Assembly (NCBI RefSeq): GCF_050003625.1
Contig: NC_134400.1
Coordinates: forward strand, 66,854,126 to 66,918,125
Direction of reading: 5' to 3'
DNA from: Haematobia irritans
Lineage: Eukaryota > Arthropoda > Insecta > Diptera > Muscidae
Length of the DNA stretch: 64,000 nt
Within the stretch, counting starts at the first letter, position 1. The number at the start of each line of letters is the position of its first letter. Below the pieces are notes generated by a model. That model worked only from the letters and a program-made list of their open reading frames with translations, made no database searches and was not told the DNA's origin. The translations under genes were made by a program, and so were the position numbers. Below, piece after piece: positions 43,989-55,135 of the stretch.

Positions 43989-45729
43989 CGCGCATGGTAT
44001 TGGAGGTGTGCTATCCCAACAGATAGACGGCAAGGAGAAGGTCATCGGATATTTCAGCCGAACGTTGTCCAAGCCCGAAAAGAAGTACTGTGTAACGCGA
44101 CGAGAGCTGCTAGCCGTCATAGAGAGTGTAAAACATTATCATAAATATTTGTATGGACAACACTTCTTGCTCAGGACTGATCACTCAGCTCTACGATGGT
44201 TGCTCCAATTCAAGAATCCGGAAGCTCAACTGGCACGTTGGATCGAGAGGCTCCAAAGCTATGATTTCAGTATCGAGCATAGAAAAGGTGGAAAACACGG
44301 TAACGCTGACGCTTTGTCACGTCGACCTTGCAGTATAGAATGCAAGCACTGCTCGAAAGCTGAACATAAGGAGGAGATTGTTGATATTCTGCTGTTACAC
44401 ATCGAATCTGGAGTGGACTGGCCAACAGAACAGCGTAAAGATCCCATTTTGAACAAAATTATTTCGGCAAAGGAAGAGAACAAGAAGCCTAGTAAGAAAG
44501 ACATCGCAGCCGAAAGTCCACTTATGAAATCATACTGGGCTCAATGGGATAGTTTAGTTCTAGTCAATGGATCCCTGCAACGTAAATGGGAAAGCGAAGA
44601 TGGCAAGAGCAGCCGAAATTTGATCATCGTTCCAGATTCCAAAATAAGAGACGTTTTGGCGGAGTTCCATAATGGTCCCAGTGGAGGTCATCTGGGAATA
44701 ACCAAAACCGCCGATAAAGTGAAGCAACGATTCTACTGGGTTGGATGCCAGAAATCAATTGCTGAATGGGTAGCCAATTGCGAGAAGTGCATGAAGGCGA
44801 AAGGTCCAACAAGGAAAAGTCGAGGTCCTATGCAAGAGTATAGACCTGGAGCCCCGTTTGAAAGAATAGCAATGGACGTGGCAGGCCCTTTCCCAGTAAG
44901 TGATTCTGGAAACCGTTATGTCCTTGTGGTCATGGATTACTTCAGCAAATGGCCGGAGGTGTATGCAATTCCAAACCAAGAGGCAAAAACGATTGTGGAT
45001 GTGGTCAACAAAAACTGGATATGTCGCTACGGTTTGCCGTCCGAGATTCACTCAGACCAGGGAAGAAATTTTGAATCGGCCATATTCAAAGAGATGTGTG
45101 AATCCCTTGGTATCAAGAAAACGAGGACTACGCCATTACATCCACAATCCGATGGCATGGTAGAAAGGTTTAATCGCACCCTGGAGGAACATCTTCGAAA
45201 AGTGGTGGACAACGGCCAGAGGGACTGGGACGAGCATATTCCAAAGTTTTTGCTGTCCTATAGATCTGCCATTCATGATTCCACCTCTCGAACACCGGCC
45301 AATGTTCTTTTCGGAACTGAGTTGAAGTTGCCTGGAGATCTGATGTTCGGCGCTAAACCTAATGAGCTCGCCATGGAAGAAAACAGAAACGACATCCCAA
45401 ACACTTTCGGAGAAGTTCACGAATCAGTGCGCAACAAAATAAAAATGGTCAGCAACAGAATGAAGGGAAGATACGATCGTGCTGTAAATACTGAGGGCTT
45501 CCAAGAAGAAGAATTGGTTCTGCTATTTAACCCGCAACGAAAGAAAGGATTGTGTCCTAAACTGCAAACACAGTGGGAAGGCCCATACAAAGTCATCAAG
45601 AAGATCAATGATGTTGTATACCGGATTCAGAAGGACGACAGCCCTAGATCAAAGATGAAAGTTGTACATCTGGAAAGATTGGCTCCTTACGGAATAGGTT
45701 CTGTGCCTGTTCGGGACGAACAGGCTTAA
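43939..45729 (+). CDS. Family B RNase H and complete integrase (RT missing)
   Basis: Open from about 43939 to TAA 45727-45729. RNase H: LDTDASAHG, TRRELLAVIE, RTDHSALRWLL. Integrase: zinc-binding H..H..C..C (GGHLGITKTADKV to CEKCMKAKG), DDE residues in MDVAGPFPV, IHSDQGRNF and GMVERFNRT, and a C-terminal GPY/F-type segment (WEGPYKVIKKINDVVYRI). The only complete integrase of family B. It is out of frame with the protease because the RT deletion shifted the frame. The polypurine tract aagcgggaggcag follows. Confidence 0.85.
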   Translation, partial: LAYPIPGEKFVLDTDASAHGIGGVLSQQIDGKEKVIGYFSRTLSKPEKKYCVTRRELLAVIESVKHYHKYLYGQHFLLRTDHSALRWLLQFKNPEAQLARWIERLQSYDFSIEHRKGGKHGNADALSRRPCSIECKHCSKAEHKEEIVDILLLHIESGVDWPTEQRKDPILNKIISAKEENKKPSKKDIAAESPLMKSYWAQWDSLVLVNGSLQRKWESEDGKSSRNLIIVPDSKIRDVLAEFHNGPSGGHLGITKTADKVKQRFYWVGCQKSIAEWVANCEKCMKAKGPTRKSRGPMQEYRPGAPFERIAMDVAGPFPVSDSGNRYVLVVMDYFSKWPEVYAIPNQEAKTIVDVVNKNWICRYGLPSEIHSDQGRNFESAIFKEMCESLGIKKTRTTPLHPQSDGMVERFNRTLEEHLRKVVDNGQRDWDEHIPKFLLSYRSAIHDSTSRTPANVLFGTELKLPGDLMFGAKPNELAMEENRNDIPNTFGEVHESVRNKIKMVSNRMKGRYDRAVNTEGFQEEELVLLFNPQRKKGLCPKLQTQWEGPYKVIKKINDVVYRIQKDDSPRSKMKVVHLERLAPYGIGSVPVRDEQA

Positions 45730-45740
45730 GCGGGAGGCAG

Positions 45741-46347
45741 TGTTACGAATTTGATAATTATAGATATAAGTTTATTTAAATTAGTTTCCGTTAATTTAAA
45801 ATTGTAACGATAAAATTTCGCTATCACTTGTTGGAATCATCTATTCATTTTCTAGTATTTCCTGAATTTCATTTATGTTCTTTTGTTTGCTTACCGTAAT
45901 GTTAGTTCTTACTCTCTCTCATAGAATAGCAACCCCTTTGCTTTGTTATTCTGCATTCTCATTTCATTTCATCTCATTGTCTATTGTCATTATTGTTGTT
46001 GTTGTAGTAATGCGAGCATATATCTATGTGAGTGTGTATGTGTTTGGCAGCCACCAGATGAACAACTTAATGGTCGTAGATCCTTCTAGCATTGTCTAAG
46101 AATGTTCTAGCGTTGCCGGAATATTGTGTGCTACCAGAATGTTCTCGTATTGCCACACCGTCATATATAAAAGCGCTCGCATGCTGCTAACGAGTCAGTC
46201 TTAATTAAAGCGTCAAACGAATAACTTCAGTGTGAACGAATTGTAAAGTGTGAAGTCATAGTAAATAAATTGTAGATTGTCGTTATTTAAAAGAACTGTG
46301 TTTTAATTGTCGGGTAATTAAAAACGCCTAAATATAAAAACGTAACA
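45741..46347 (+). repeat. Family B LTR4 (3' LTR, 607 bp)
   Basis: TGTTACGAATTTG...AACGTAACA with no insertion. Followed by ATAT (46348-46351), matching ATAT before LTR2: a perfect 4-bp target duplication of the B insertion into C. Confidence 0.92.
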
Positions 46348-46351
46348 ATAT

Positions 46352-46860
46352 GTTATAACTGTAAAAAAAGAGGGCACTATGCAAGATTGTGTTACAACAA
46401 ACAGAACGAACACAATGAAAGAAGTACCAAACCAAGATTTGTGAAAAATGTATGCCAATCGGAGAACGAAGATTGTTATGAAGAGAGTGATTTGTTCATT
46501 GGAAGTTTAATATGCAGAAATGTGGAAAGAGAGAATAAAAACGGAAAGTTATACAAGCTTAAAACAGAAATTTCTACAGGATGGAATATATTTGTCTTCA
46601 TAAGCAACATGAAAGTGGAATGTCAAGTTGACACGGGAGCTGATGAAATATAATGTCAAAGAAAACAGTTGAAAAACTTGGATTAAAAACTAAAGCAACA
46701 ACGACCAGAATTTACACATTCAATGGAGAAGATGTACCGATAATTGGTAAAGTTGACATAAATTTTGTTTTTGAAAAGAAAACGTACACAAGTGTATTTT
46801 ATATAGCGAATCTTGATTGTAAGAATATTATTGGATTAGAACTATCGGTTACAATGAATC
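46352..46860 (+). pseudogene. Element C Gag end and protease
   Basis: CYNCKKRGHYARLCYNKQ is the last Gag zinc knuckle, right after the family B insertion. The protease motif VECQVDTGAD is near 46620; an indel at 46650 breaks the frame, which resumes IMSKKTVEKLGL and later DCKNIIGLEL. Non-functional. Confidence 0.75.
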
Positions 46861-47835
46861 TAGTTAGAATGGTGCATAGTTTAGATCAGGAGAATGTTTT
46901 AAAAAAATTTTCAGATATTTTTGATGGCTTAGGTTTGCTAAAAAATGAATGTAAATTAATGTTGAACCCTGATATAACACCTGTTGCTGACCCCCCAAGA
47001 AAAATACCGTTTTCATTACATAGAGCTTTAAAAATAGAATTGGAGAGAATGGTCAAATTAGGTGTAATATCAAAGGTTGAAAAACCCACTCCGTGGGTTA
47101 GTTCCATAGTATTAGTTTCAAAGCCAAATGGTCAGATTAGGATATGTCTTGATCCAAGAAATCTTAACAAGGCAATACTTAGACCACACTTTCCTTTTCC
47201 GAACATAGACGACTGTTAAGCTAAGTTACATGGTTCTAAATATTTCAGTTCTCTCGTTGCTAATAGCGGCTTTTGGATGGTTCCACTAGAGAAAGAATCG
47301 TCTGATTTGTGCACCTTCAACACTCCATTCGGTCGATATAAATTTTTACGCTTGCCTTTTGGCATTAATGCAGCGTCAGAAATTTTCCATGCTGAGATGG
47401 TAAAATTATTTGGGGATATCAGTGGTCTCTTGATTTATATAGATGACTTCTTAATATTTGCTAAGACGACTGAGGAACACGATAATATATTAAGAAAGGT
47501 TTTGGAACGGGCAAAGGAAGTTGGTCTGAAATTCAATAAAGAAAAATCTAAATTTTTCTTGACAAACATAAAATTCATAGGACATGTGTTTAGTAGTGAA
47601 GGGGTTAAAGTGGATAACGATAAAATAGAATCCATAATGAAAATAACACGACCGAAAAATGTAGCAGAACTTCAAAGATTCCTAGGGATGATTAATTATG
47701 TAGGGTCTTTCATTCAAAATTTAGCTTCTAAAAATCAGAGATTGCGACAGCTGTTAAGAAAGGATATTGATTGGCATTGGAATGAGGCTCTAGATAAGGA
47801 ATTCGAAAATTTGAAATTAGAATTGACAAAAGGTT
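46861..47835 (+). pseudogene. Element C reverse transcriptase
   Basis: PRKIPFSLHRALKIELERM, WVSSIVLVSKPNGQIRICLDPRNLN, TAA at 47217-47219 where LAKLHGS is expected, then SKYFSSLVANSGFW. In gypsy RTs the motif A residue here is Asp (SSLDA); a Val codon is present, so catalysis is lost. RLPFGINAASEIF and LIYIDDFLIFA (second catalytic pair) are intact, then the thumb LGMINYVGSFI. Confidence 0.85.
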
Positions 47836-48436
47836 TTGACATATTTCGATCCGCAAAAGCAATTGATTCTGACGGTTGATGCATCACAGTATGCTGTTGG
47901 TGCTGCGATACTGCATGGGAAAAATCCCATAGCATACGCTTCTGCATCACTCACAGACTTTCAGGTAAACTATGCTCAAATTGAGAAAGAACTTTTTGCA
48001 ATCTTGTTCGGAAGCACAAGATTTCATCAATATACATATGGATCGAAGATTCTGGTAGAAACAGATCACAAACCCCTAGTGTCTTTGTTTAAAAAGCCCT
48101 TATATAAAATACCACCAAGGCTACAAAGATTCATGTTACGACTGCAATGCTATGATTTAAACGTTATTTATAAGCCGGGAAGATATATGTTCATTGCGGA
48201 TACTTTATCTAAGTGTCCTCTCCCGGACAATGCTTTAGTAGATGTAGATGATGATGTGGTTCTTCACTGTAATTTTCTAAGATCTCACATGGAGATTCCG
48301 TTCTCAAACGCAGATGAAATAAGGGAGCATGTAAAGTCGGATGTTGTAATTCAACAGGTAAAGGAATATATTGTAAACGGTTGGCCAGAATTCAGGAAAT
48401 GTTGTAATCTAGAAGTTTGTCCTTTTTTTCAAAATT
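47836..48436 (+). pseudogene. Element C RNase H
   Basis: LTYFDPQKQLILTVDASQYAV (first D), QIEKELFAILFGSTRFHQY (E), VETDHKPLVSLF (D), KPGRYMFIADTLSK. It is in another frame from the RT because of an indel near 47845. It ends with a shift near 48420 before the integrase. Confidence 0.85.
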
Positions 48437-49480
48437 AAAGATCTTAATATTTTAGATGAACTTGTTTTGAAAGAAAATCATATAGTAATCCCGAAAAGTT
48501 TGCGTCCAAAAATACTGTCAGATATACATGAAGGACATATGGGTGTACAGAGATGTCAAAGTTTAGCTAGAAAGTCTCTATATTGGCCCGGAATGTATAA
48601 TGATATATCAAATATGGTATCCAATTGTGAAACATGCTTGAAATATCATAATGCAAATCCGAGGCAGGAGATGATACCACATGAAATTTATGATGTTCCG
48701 TGGTTTAAAGTTGGCAGTGATATTTTCGAATATAATAAAAGAATGTTTATTATAGTTGTTGACTATTATTCAAAATATTTCGAAATAGAATTACTAACTA
48801 ATGGATATTCGAGCGCAAACGTTATAGTCAAACTAAAGTCTATATTCGCCAGACATGGCATACCTCAAATTTTTGTTTCGGACAACGGGCCACCCTTTAA
48901 TTCAAAGGAATTTTCATTATTTTGTTGTGACTGGGGTATAAAAAATATTACGTCAAGTCCTTATCTTCCTAGATCTAACGGGCTAGCGGAGAGATCTATA
49001 CAGACAGTTAAGAAAATATTGCGGAAATGTGAGGAAAATAAAACTGATCCGTATATAGCTCTTTTGCATCTCAGAACTACTCCTAAGGGAAATATGCCTA
49101 GTCCGGCAGAATTGTTAATGTCAAGGAACTTAAGGACAAAATTGCCTTCAGTTGTAAGTAATCTGAAACCTAAACTAGTAGATGAGAAGGATTATAGAAA
49201 AGCTTTGAATAGGAGCATTTCTAAATATGCTGATCAATACAATAAAGGTACGAAAAAATTAAAGGAAAAGAAACTTCCAGGTGACAGCATTTTATTTAAA
49301 AAGACTCCGGACTCGTCATGGTCTCATGGGCAAATAGTTGAAGATCGTACGGAACCTAGATCATTTATTGTGAGGGATAGCGAAGGTGCACTATACAGAA
49401 GGAATGAACAGCACATTCTTTCTAGACCGAAACCCAATCCAAATGATTCACAAAATTATTTTATCAAAAATAAAATTTAA
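48437..49480 (+). pseudogene. Element C integrase
   Basis: HEGHMGVQRCQSLARKSLYW and NCETC form the zinc-binding part; the core has GSDIFEYN, FVSDNGPPF and GLAERSIQ (D, D, E). C-terminus LKEKKLPGDSILFKKT and WSHGQIVEDR. Intact frame over 48467-49480 but unlinked from RNase H. An extra short frame (49480-49630) before the LTR is rich in Asn and Ser. Confidence 0.85.
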
Positions 49481-49698
49481 GAAAAAACTTCGGACGGGGA
49501 AAATGAAAGTCTAAGTAATAAAAATGAAAACAATTCAAATAATAGTATGGAAGAATACAATACAAATAATAGTAAGGACTATGTAACTAGGAGTGGAAGA
49601 ACTGTTGTTGCACCAAGAAAGTTTAATTTTTGATCTTATATACATATATAAATAATAGTTTTTGTTTTAATTCATTGACTTCTGTAAAAAAAGGAAGA

Positions 49699-49828
49699 TG
49701 TTGTATAATGTTAAGAAACATGAACCACCCAGTTAATATTTGTAACCCACAAATGTAATCTTAGACGTAAGTAACATGTACTTTGTGAATTGTAATAAAT
49801 GAATTCATTCCAATAAACTACACTTACA
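49699..49828 (+). repeat. Element C 3' LTR (130 bp)
   Basis: TGTTGTATAATG...CACTTACA, after the purine tract aaaaaaaggaaga. It has AATAAA-like signals near 49794 and 49812. The next bases are copia gag, showing C landed in copia. Confidence 0.8.
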
Positions 49829-50016
49829 ATCCTTTCTTTAGCTTTCTTGCCCTTTTTATTAAATTCAGCTATGGCAGCTGCTTCATTTGGTGGGTCGCCG
49901 GTCAGAACTTCCATCAAATTTAACGAATCCAGATGTACTTTTACCCGGAACTGCCAATCGTCGAATCCATCTCCTTTAAACTGAGGGATTCCGTGTGTCT
50001 CCTTTGCGTCGCCCAT
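49829..50016 (-). pseudogene. copia Gag N-terminus
   Basis: Minus frame MGDAKETHGIPQFKGDGFDD, then WQFRVKVHLDSLNLMEVL and FNKKGKKAKERI, the start of a Ty1/copia Gag. Cut at residue about 62 by element C. The rest of gag and protease is not in the window. Confidence 0.8.
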
Positions 50017-50049
50017 AACCTCTTGTAATTGAAACACACAACGAATTTA
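50005..50049 (-). promoter_or_regulatory. copia 5' LTR remnant and primer-binding site
   Basis: Minus strand: ataaattcgttgtgtgtttc and aattaca (end of LTR), ag, then GGTTATGGGCGACGC. GGTTATGGGC is the internal initiator-Met tRNA match used by fly copia. The gag ATG lies inside it. Only about 26 bp of the 5' LTR remains. Confidence 0.65.
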
Positions 50050-51072
50050 TCACAATACATATCAACAAATAAGAACAAAAAGAAAACAAACAACAAAATT
50101 TTAAATATCTTAAACATTATTAGTAAACACCTTTGCATTGATAATTCGATTTCTTTCCTTTTGGTGTCATAAAACAGCATTAAAATTTATTAACATGCGG
50201 GCAATTTGAAATACTGGATTTGAAGTACTGGACCGCGTGTTAGAATTGATTTCCAGCAGAAGGAATTCACAAAATATCCATTTTAAACTGATAATAGCAT
50301 ATGAATTAAACTGACGATGTGATGCACATTTTCATCCAGAAGTTGTTGATTTCAACAATTTGTTGTTTTTAACAATTTTAATTGGTTGCACTTGTAATGT
50401 TTCTGGAAACTTTTTCTTGTCGATAAGCCACTCATTTTCCATTGGTCAGCTTCTTAATGTTTGCAAGAATGTAGCATCCAAAGATTTTAGTTTTCTGCAA
50501 AGAGATTTAAATTTAGTGACTTCTCTAAAGTGTTGATTTAATTTTTCATACTGACGTACCAATTATTATAAAATTTTTGAAACAGTTCCAGTTAATTGTC
50601 CACCATCTTTTCATCGGTCAGCTTTTTAATGTTTTCAAGAACGTAGAATCCATAATTTTAGTTTTCTGCAAAGAGATATACATTTAGTGACTTCCTTAAA
50701 GTTTTATTTCATTTTTTATTTTCACTTACCTATTGTTATAAACTATTTGGTTATTTGTCTAAAATTTTCCATTTTTTTTTATTTCTTGCAATTGACCACG
50801 AACTTCGTTGCACAAATAAGTATTGAAAACCACATGGTTTTTTTGTTGCATTTTAGGGTAGTGTTTTGTCATATTATCTTCTCATATTATCTTCAACACC
50901 TTTTCAAAGATTTCGTCAACATTTTGGCAAATTGGAAGTAATTCGCAAACAATTTGAAGATGTATTGAAGATGAGCTATTTCAAGTCAAGTTGAATTTAT
51001 GTTGAAAATTATATTTACCCTCAAACTGAAAAGTTGTTGCATTTGAAAAACACTCATCCTGTGTTTATTGGG
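50050..51072 (+). mobile_element. CCCAATAAACACA TIR element, copy i, right part
   Basis: Follows the right part of copies ii and iii (taaatatcttaaacatt, ttttcatccagaagtt) and ends cactcatcctgtgtttattggg at 51072. It has shorter, more degenerate internal repeats (tttagttttctgcaaagag near 50490, 50660). No coding. Confidence 0.8.
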
Positions 51073-51204
51073 AATCCTCGGAATGCGTCGTGCAGACTAT
51101 AAGTTTATCCGGACGACAGTGGTCGTGTCGAACATATCCCATATTTTGGCCACAATATAAGTTAAGTCCGAAGGCATAATCGATACTGCTGCATTTTTAT
51201 GGGA
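51073..51204. other. Short unassigned spacer
   Basis: Between the TIR element and the hAT-type element. No feature recognised. Confidence 0.4.
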
Positions 51205-51212
51205 TCCATAAC

Positions 51213-52257
51213 TAGTCTTGGGCAAAATCGTTCACCGTAGTGATTCGGACTCTTCGTTCCTTTTGTACAAAGGAACTAGTTCCTTCAAATTGTTCCTCTT
51301 CGTTCCGCCTTTTTATATCACTGTCATCTACTAAAGACATACATGACATTGTTTGTTTATTTTGTGAAACGAAATTCGTGGACAATTGAAAGATACGAAA
51401 AATATGGAAAATTGAGTGAAATTACTTCAAATAGTAATATAGTAGGTAAAAAAATGAACGAAATGGAAAATATAAGGAAGTAACAAAACTCAGAAAACCA
51501 AACTATTTGACTGGGTCTTTGGATTTTATAATAGGGCTGTTTTCTTTTAGCACTGGATGCAACATTTGTATGGACTATCCAGAACATCGTTGCCCTGGTG
51601 TTCTATCCAGAACAACTCATCAGTGCAAGTCGCGCCGATGTTGCCAGATTGTATTTTGATAAAGTGACGCTTCTTTAGCAATTTATTGTGACTAATTTAT
51701 CGAAAAACTTGAATTCAAAGTGGTACAGTGTCATAAATAATCGCAGCAGTAAATATTTATTACTATTTGAGCGTTTCATACATTAAAAATACAAGATTTC
51801 ACTTCTTTTCTGTGATTGTTTTTAAACAGCTGATGACAGTGTTGCATATTTTTTGACATGTCCTGGTTAAACGAGTACTCTGTTTTCTTTCAGTCCTTCG
51901 CGGCTTAGGGTATCCAGTGCTAAAAGAAAACAGCGCTAATATTATACTCTGTGTAAAATTATTCACAGCAAGAAATTAAAAGATTTTTTTTGGTGTTTTG
52001 TGAAGGGCCTGAGATGGAACTAATGATTCTATTAAATAGCAGCATATCGATCAATGACTTAATGAATTGTCAAATAGCTGCAGTCAAACAAAAGTCAAGA
52101 AATCAAACTGCGATACGCGGAACTATGGAGCCTAAATTGAAAATAAAAATAAATGACAAAAGGAACGATGAGAGCGAAAGAGATGGAACTAGTGACAATC
52201 GTTCCTTTTAGTGAACCTTTCATTGGAACTAGTTCGTTCCAGAACGACACAAGACTA
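51213..52257. mobile_element. hAT-type non-autonomous element (1045 bp)
   Basis: Ends TAGTCTTG...CAAGACTA, with an 8-bp TSD TCCATAAC on both sides (51205-51212, 52258-52265), the hAT signature. Both arms contain GAACTAGTTC palindromes (near 51288 and 52226). A MITE at 51534-51936 is nested inside; without it the element is about 640 bp. No transposase ORF. Confidence 0.85.
51534..51936. mobile_element. Nested 403-bp MITE
   Basis: Inverted ends gctgttttcttttagcactg (left and, reversed, right) with 5-bp TSD TAATA (51529-51533, 51937-51941). No ORF. Family not recognised. Confidence 0.75.
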
Positions 52258-52265
52258 TCCATAAC

Positions 52266-53580
52266 ACATTTACCGATTATTTAGTCATCAACGAATTGTC
52301 TTATCGATTTGACACTATGTTTCTAATAGATCTTACAGTGTGTCCAATAAGTATATATGTATAATAATAAAACTTTGTTGAGTCTTCTTTGATTTTTTTT
52401 TGACATTTGAATACTCTTAACGAATAGTAACATGAATACTTAGAACTATTGTTGTCTTGTTCTAACCCTGCCAGCATTTCAAAGTTCCATTCCACCCTCA
52501 TCGCTACCACAGACTCGTAAATGACACTACAACAATCGCCAACTGTGATGGGGAAGCGTATCAAAACGTACAAAATTTACATGAAAGTATTTTGTGAAAC
52601 GCCAAGCGCAACTAGCTTATCATAATTTATTAAAATATAAAAAGGAATATGAAATGGTGAAAGCAAAGTTATTACGCTTAAAATTGTGAAAGGTATATTG
52701 CTGAACAAATTGCGAATTTCCAAATGGAGTAAAGTGATAGTTTTTCAGATATTTTTCCAGCACGCTGTCTCCATCAGGACTAAACACTGATAGGAGCCTC
52801 AGCCGAATATAGCAGAATTGCAACTATAAGGCCGGTACTCTGTTCAGTTTTCGCGTTGCAACTCCATACAAAACCAAAAAATGCGAAAAACTAGCGAAAT
52901 TTTTTCCATTTGTGGTACTTTGTTTTTTTTTTTTGAGTTAAAAATGTGACGGCCACCATAGGACATATGAAATACATTTCGTACAATTTTACCATTCGTA
53001 TGATTTATTGTACAACTTGTAAATGTTTAAAGTATTTCATTGGCTACTAGAGAGTTTCTTGCATGTCTCATATTCGGCGAAGTTTCTTAGCGCAACACGC
53101 CTATATTAAGGCTGATTCGCCATTTCACTTTATTGACTGTTGCCATCATCATGCTTTGATAGGAAGGTTTCGGTGGAATTACCCTATACCTTACCAGACA
53201 TCACGTCTAAAAATACCATTGTGTATACATGAGTGCCATCTATTGGTTAGAATGGCAACGCACATATCATACTTGGGTGTATAGAAAGGGGAGTAGCGAA
53301 TGCAGAGTTGTGATGAAAAAAGAGAGTTGTGGAGACTGACCTTACACAAAGTCGTGAGACAGGCTTAGCACAACTTATTGCAACTCACGCTTGTCATTAG
53401 TGAAGTTGAAGTCAAAGCCAGTGTGTGCAAATAAGGTACTCCCATATAGGAGTTGAATTGACGTTTCGGTAAAGTTTGTTTCGGTAAAGTTTTAGAAAGT
53501 ATAAAATACTCCGAACGAGATTATAGTGTTCTTTGTTTCGAATATAGATATTGTTGGCGACAGTACTACAGCAATTTATT
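52266..53580. other. Spacer without recognised genes
   Basis: Contains ctgccagcatttcaaagttc near 52478, also present near 60071, so a dispersed repeat. No convincing ORF or TE end. Confidence 0.4.
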
Positions 53581-53873
53581 GGATTTGTGAAACTATTGCT
53601 CATTTTGTAAAATACACCTCGGGTAAGAAAAATGAACAAAGTGCGCCAGCACAAATGTTACATTTTTTTCATATCTAATTTGTTGTATGTGGTATATTGG
53701 GGATTGTAGGATTTCTGTCAAGACGTTTGGGATTTGGAAACCCGATGAAGGTACTGGTCTCATCAATTGGAAATTCATCTGTGATTTGGCTAATGACAAT
53801 TTGGGACATATCATCCCTAGAGACACGAGAAATCCCGAGGTTAATAACCTCTACTACACGGAAACAATGTTAA
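53581..53873 (+). other. Possible host gene fragment: two exons and an 87-bp intron
   Basis: Splice-like donor gtaaga at 53623, a branch-point-like CTAAT at 53675-53679 and acceptor attgtag ending at 53709 define an 87-bp intron. The next exon (53710-53873) reads ISVKTFGIWKPDEGTG, then NWKFICDLANDNLGHI and NNLYYTETM, and ends at a GTGAGT donor (53874). Base composition is less AT-rich than the surroundings. The upstream frame is open only back to TGA near 53588. I do not recognise the protein. It could be chance or a relic. Confidence 0.3.
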
Positions 53874-53879
53874 GTGAGT

Positions 53880-55135
53880 AGAAACATTACAACATGCAGC
53901 AACAATATTCATATGAGCAAATTCATTAAAAATTTACCGCTCAAAATTAATAAATTATCGAAAAAAAGAGAACGTAAATTTTGCATAAACTTTCTTACGT
54001 AACTTGAAATTCACGTGGCTTCACTATTTTTACTTCGCCATTTTGTAAAACGGAACAGAAAAAAAGAAAAATCAGTAAATCTTCAAAATTTATTTAAAAC
54101 AATTAAAAATGATTCAATTAAATTAAAAAAAATAAAAGAAAGAAAAACTCTTAAAAATGCAAACAGTAAAAAGTAAATTTAATTTTTTGAAAAAATATTT
54201 GAAATCTCATTTAATAAAATAAATACTGAAATCAAAAAAGGCAAATTTTTGAAAACAGTTTGAAAGCTTACATTATTAAATTATGTACAAAAAGCTAAAA
54301 AGGCAAATCATTGAGAAAATATTTGAAATATTATTATTCAAATAAAAACATTTTATGAAAGAAAACAAAACAGAAACAAAACAAACACGATTATGTAAAA
54401 AGCATGCAAATTTAAAAATTATTTGAAAAAATATAACAAAAAAAAAGAAAGAGAAAAAAGCTCATATGAAAACTTGTAATCTATAAAAATCATTTTTTGT
54501 ACTCAAATAATAATAACATCCAAATTCATTTTCAATATTTTGTAAAATAAAAATAAGTTTAGTGAAATAAAAAGTATAACGAATGATTTTGATGACATAA
54601 AAACTTGATGCAATTTGGATTTTATTATTATCATTCCATTATTATTTTTTGTTGTATTATTACATATTTCCATATCTAAATAATATCTAGAAATAAGTTT
54701 ATATACAAATTTATTCATACAAATTTTCACGAAACCCATTATAATGAATTCGAACCAATATATTGAAATGTGAATCGATTTTTGAAATTAAAATGTGCTG
54801 AGTTTTTAATTAAAGAATTGAGGATGTAGCTGGTTTGTAAGAGAAGAAGAAGTTTTATAAGAACGTTTAAAGAGTGTCCGTCCGTCTCTCTGTTATGAAA
54901 ATTCAAATTTCTACTTCTCCATCGTTAAGAAAATTAAAAGATAAATTATTATCAACACCAGGTACTTATTTTTAAATGGATGGATAATAACGGATCGAAC
55001 CCCACATTTCCGGCGAGCTACAGCCGCAGCTTAAATTCATAGTGCCACCGTTAATACCACAAACCTTGTCCATCACAAAAAACTGACGTTTATAGCATGG
55101 TGTCATTTGCAATGTGAATTAAGAAATAATTTTTT
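53880..55135. other. Very AT-rich spacer
   Basis: Repeated short motifs such as gaaaatatttgaaat across 54190-54430. No gene, RNA or TE end recognised. Confidence 0.5.

Larger units (their letters stand above)
32011..45002 (+). repeat. Tandem duplication, two units of 6496 bp
   Basis: 32011-38506 and 38507-45002 each run: C gag fragment, B LTR with TIR insertion, B gag, PR, RNase H, early integrase. They differ at only scattered bases (for example aataaatac/aataaacac at 33241/39737). The join gtggatgt/tcaagtg occurs at 32010 and 38506. Confidence 0.9.
46352..49828 (+). mobile_element. gypsy element C, 3' part
   Basis: Resumes at the Gag zinc knuckle and continues through PR, RT, RNase H and integrase to a polypurine tract (49686-49698) and a 130-bp LTR. 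Its 5' LTR is absent from the window, lost in the join at 32010. Confidence 0.88.
25842..50049 (-). mobile_element. copia-type LTR retrotransposon, heavily interrupted
   Basis: Minus strand. The 3' LTR is at 25842-26026, pol at 26027-28843 and 29080-29243, the start of gag at 49829-50016, a primer-binding site at about 50005-50020 and a remnant of the 5' LTR at 50024-50049. Between pol and gag N-terminus the rest of gag and protease are missing, replaced by gypsy elements B and C. It lies inside the CCCAA TIR element. Confidence 0.85.

Noticed and set aside
53063..53284. 73-residue plus ORF as a gene
   Set aside because: No domain, splice or start evidence; composition not distinctive.
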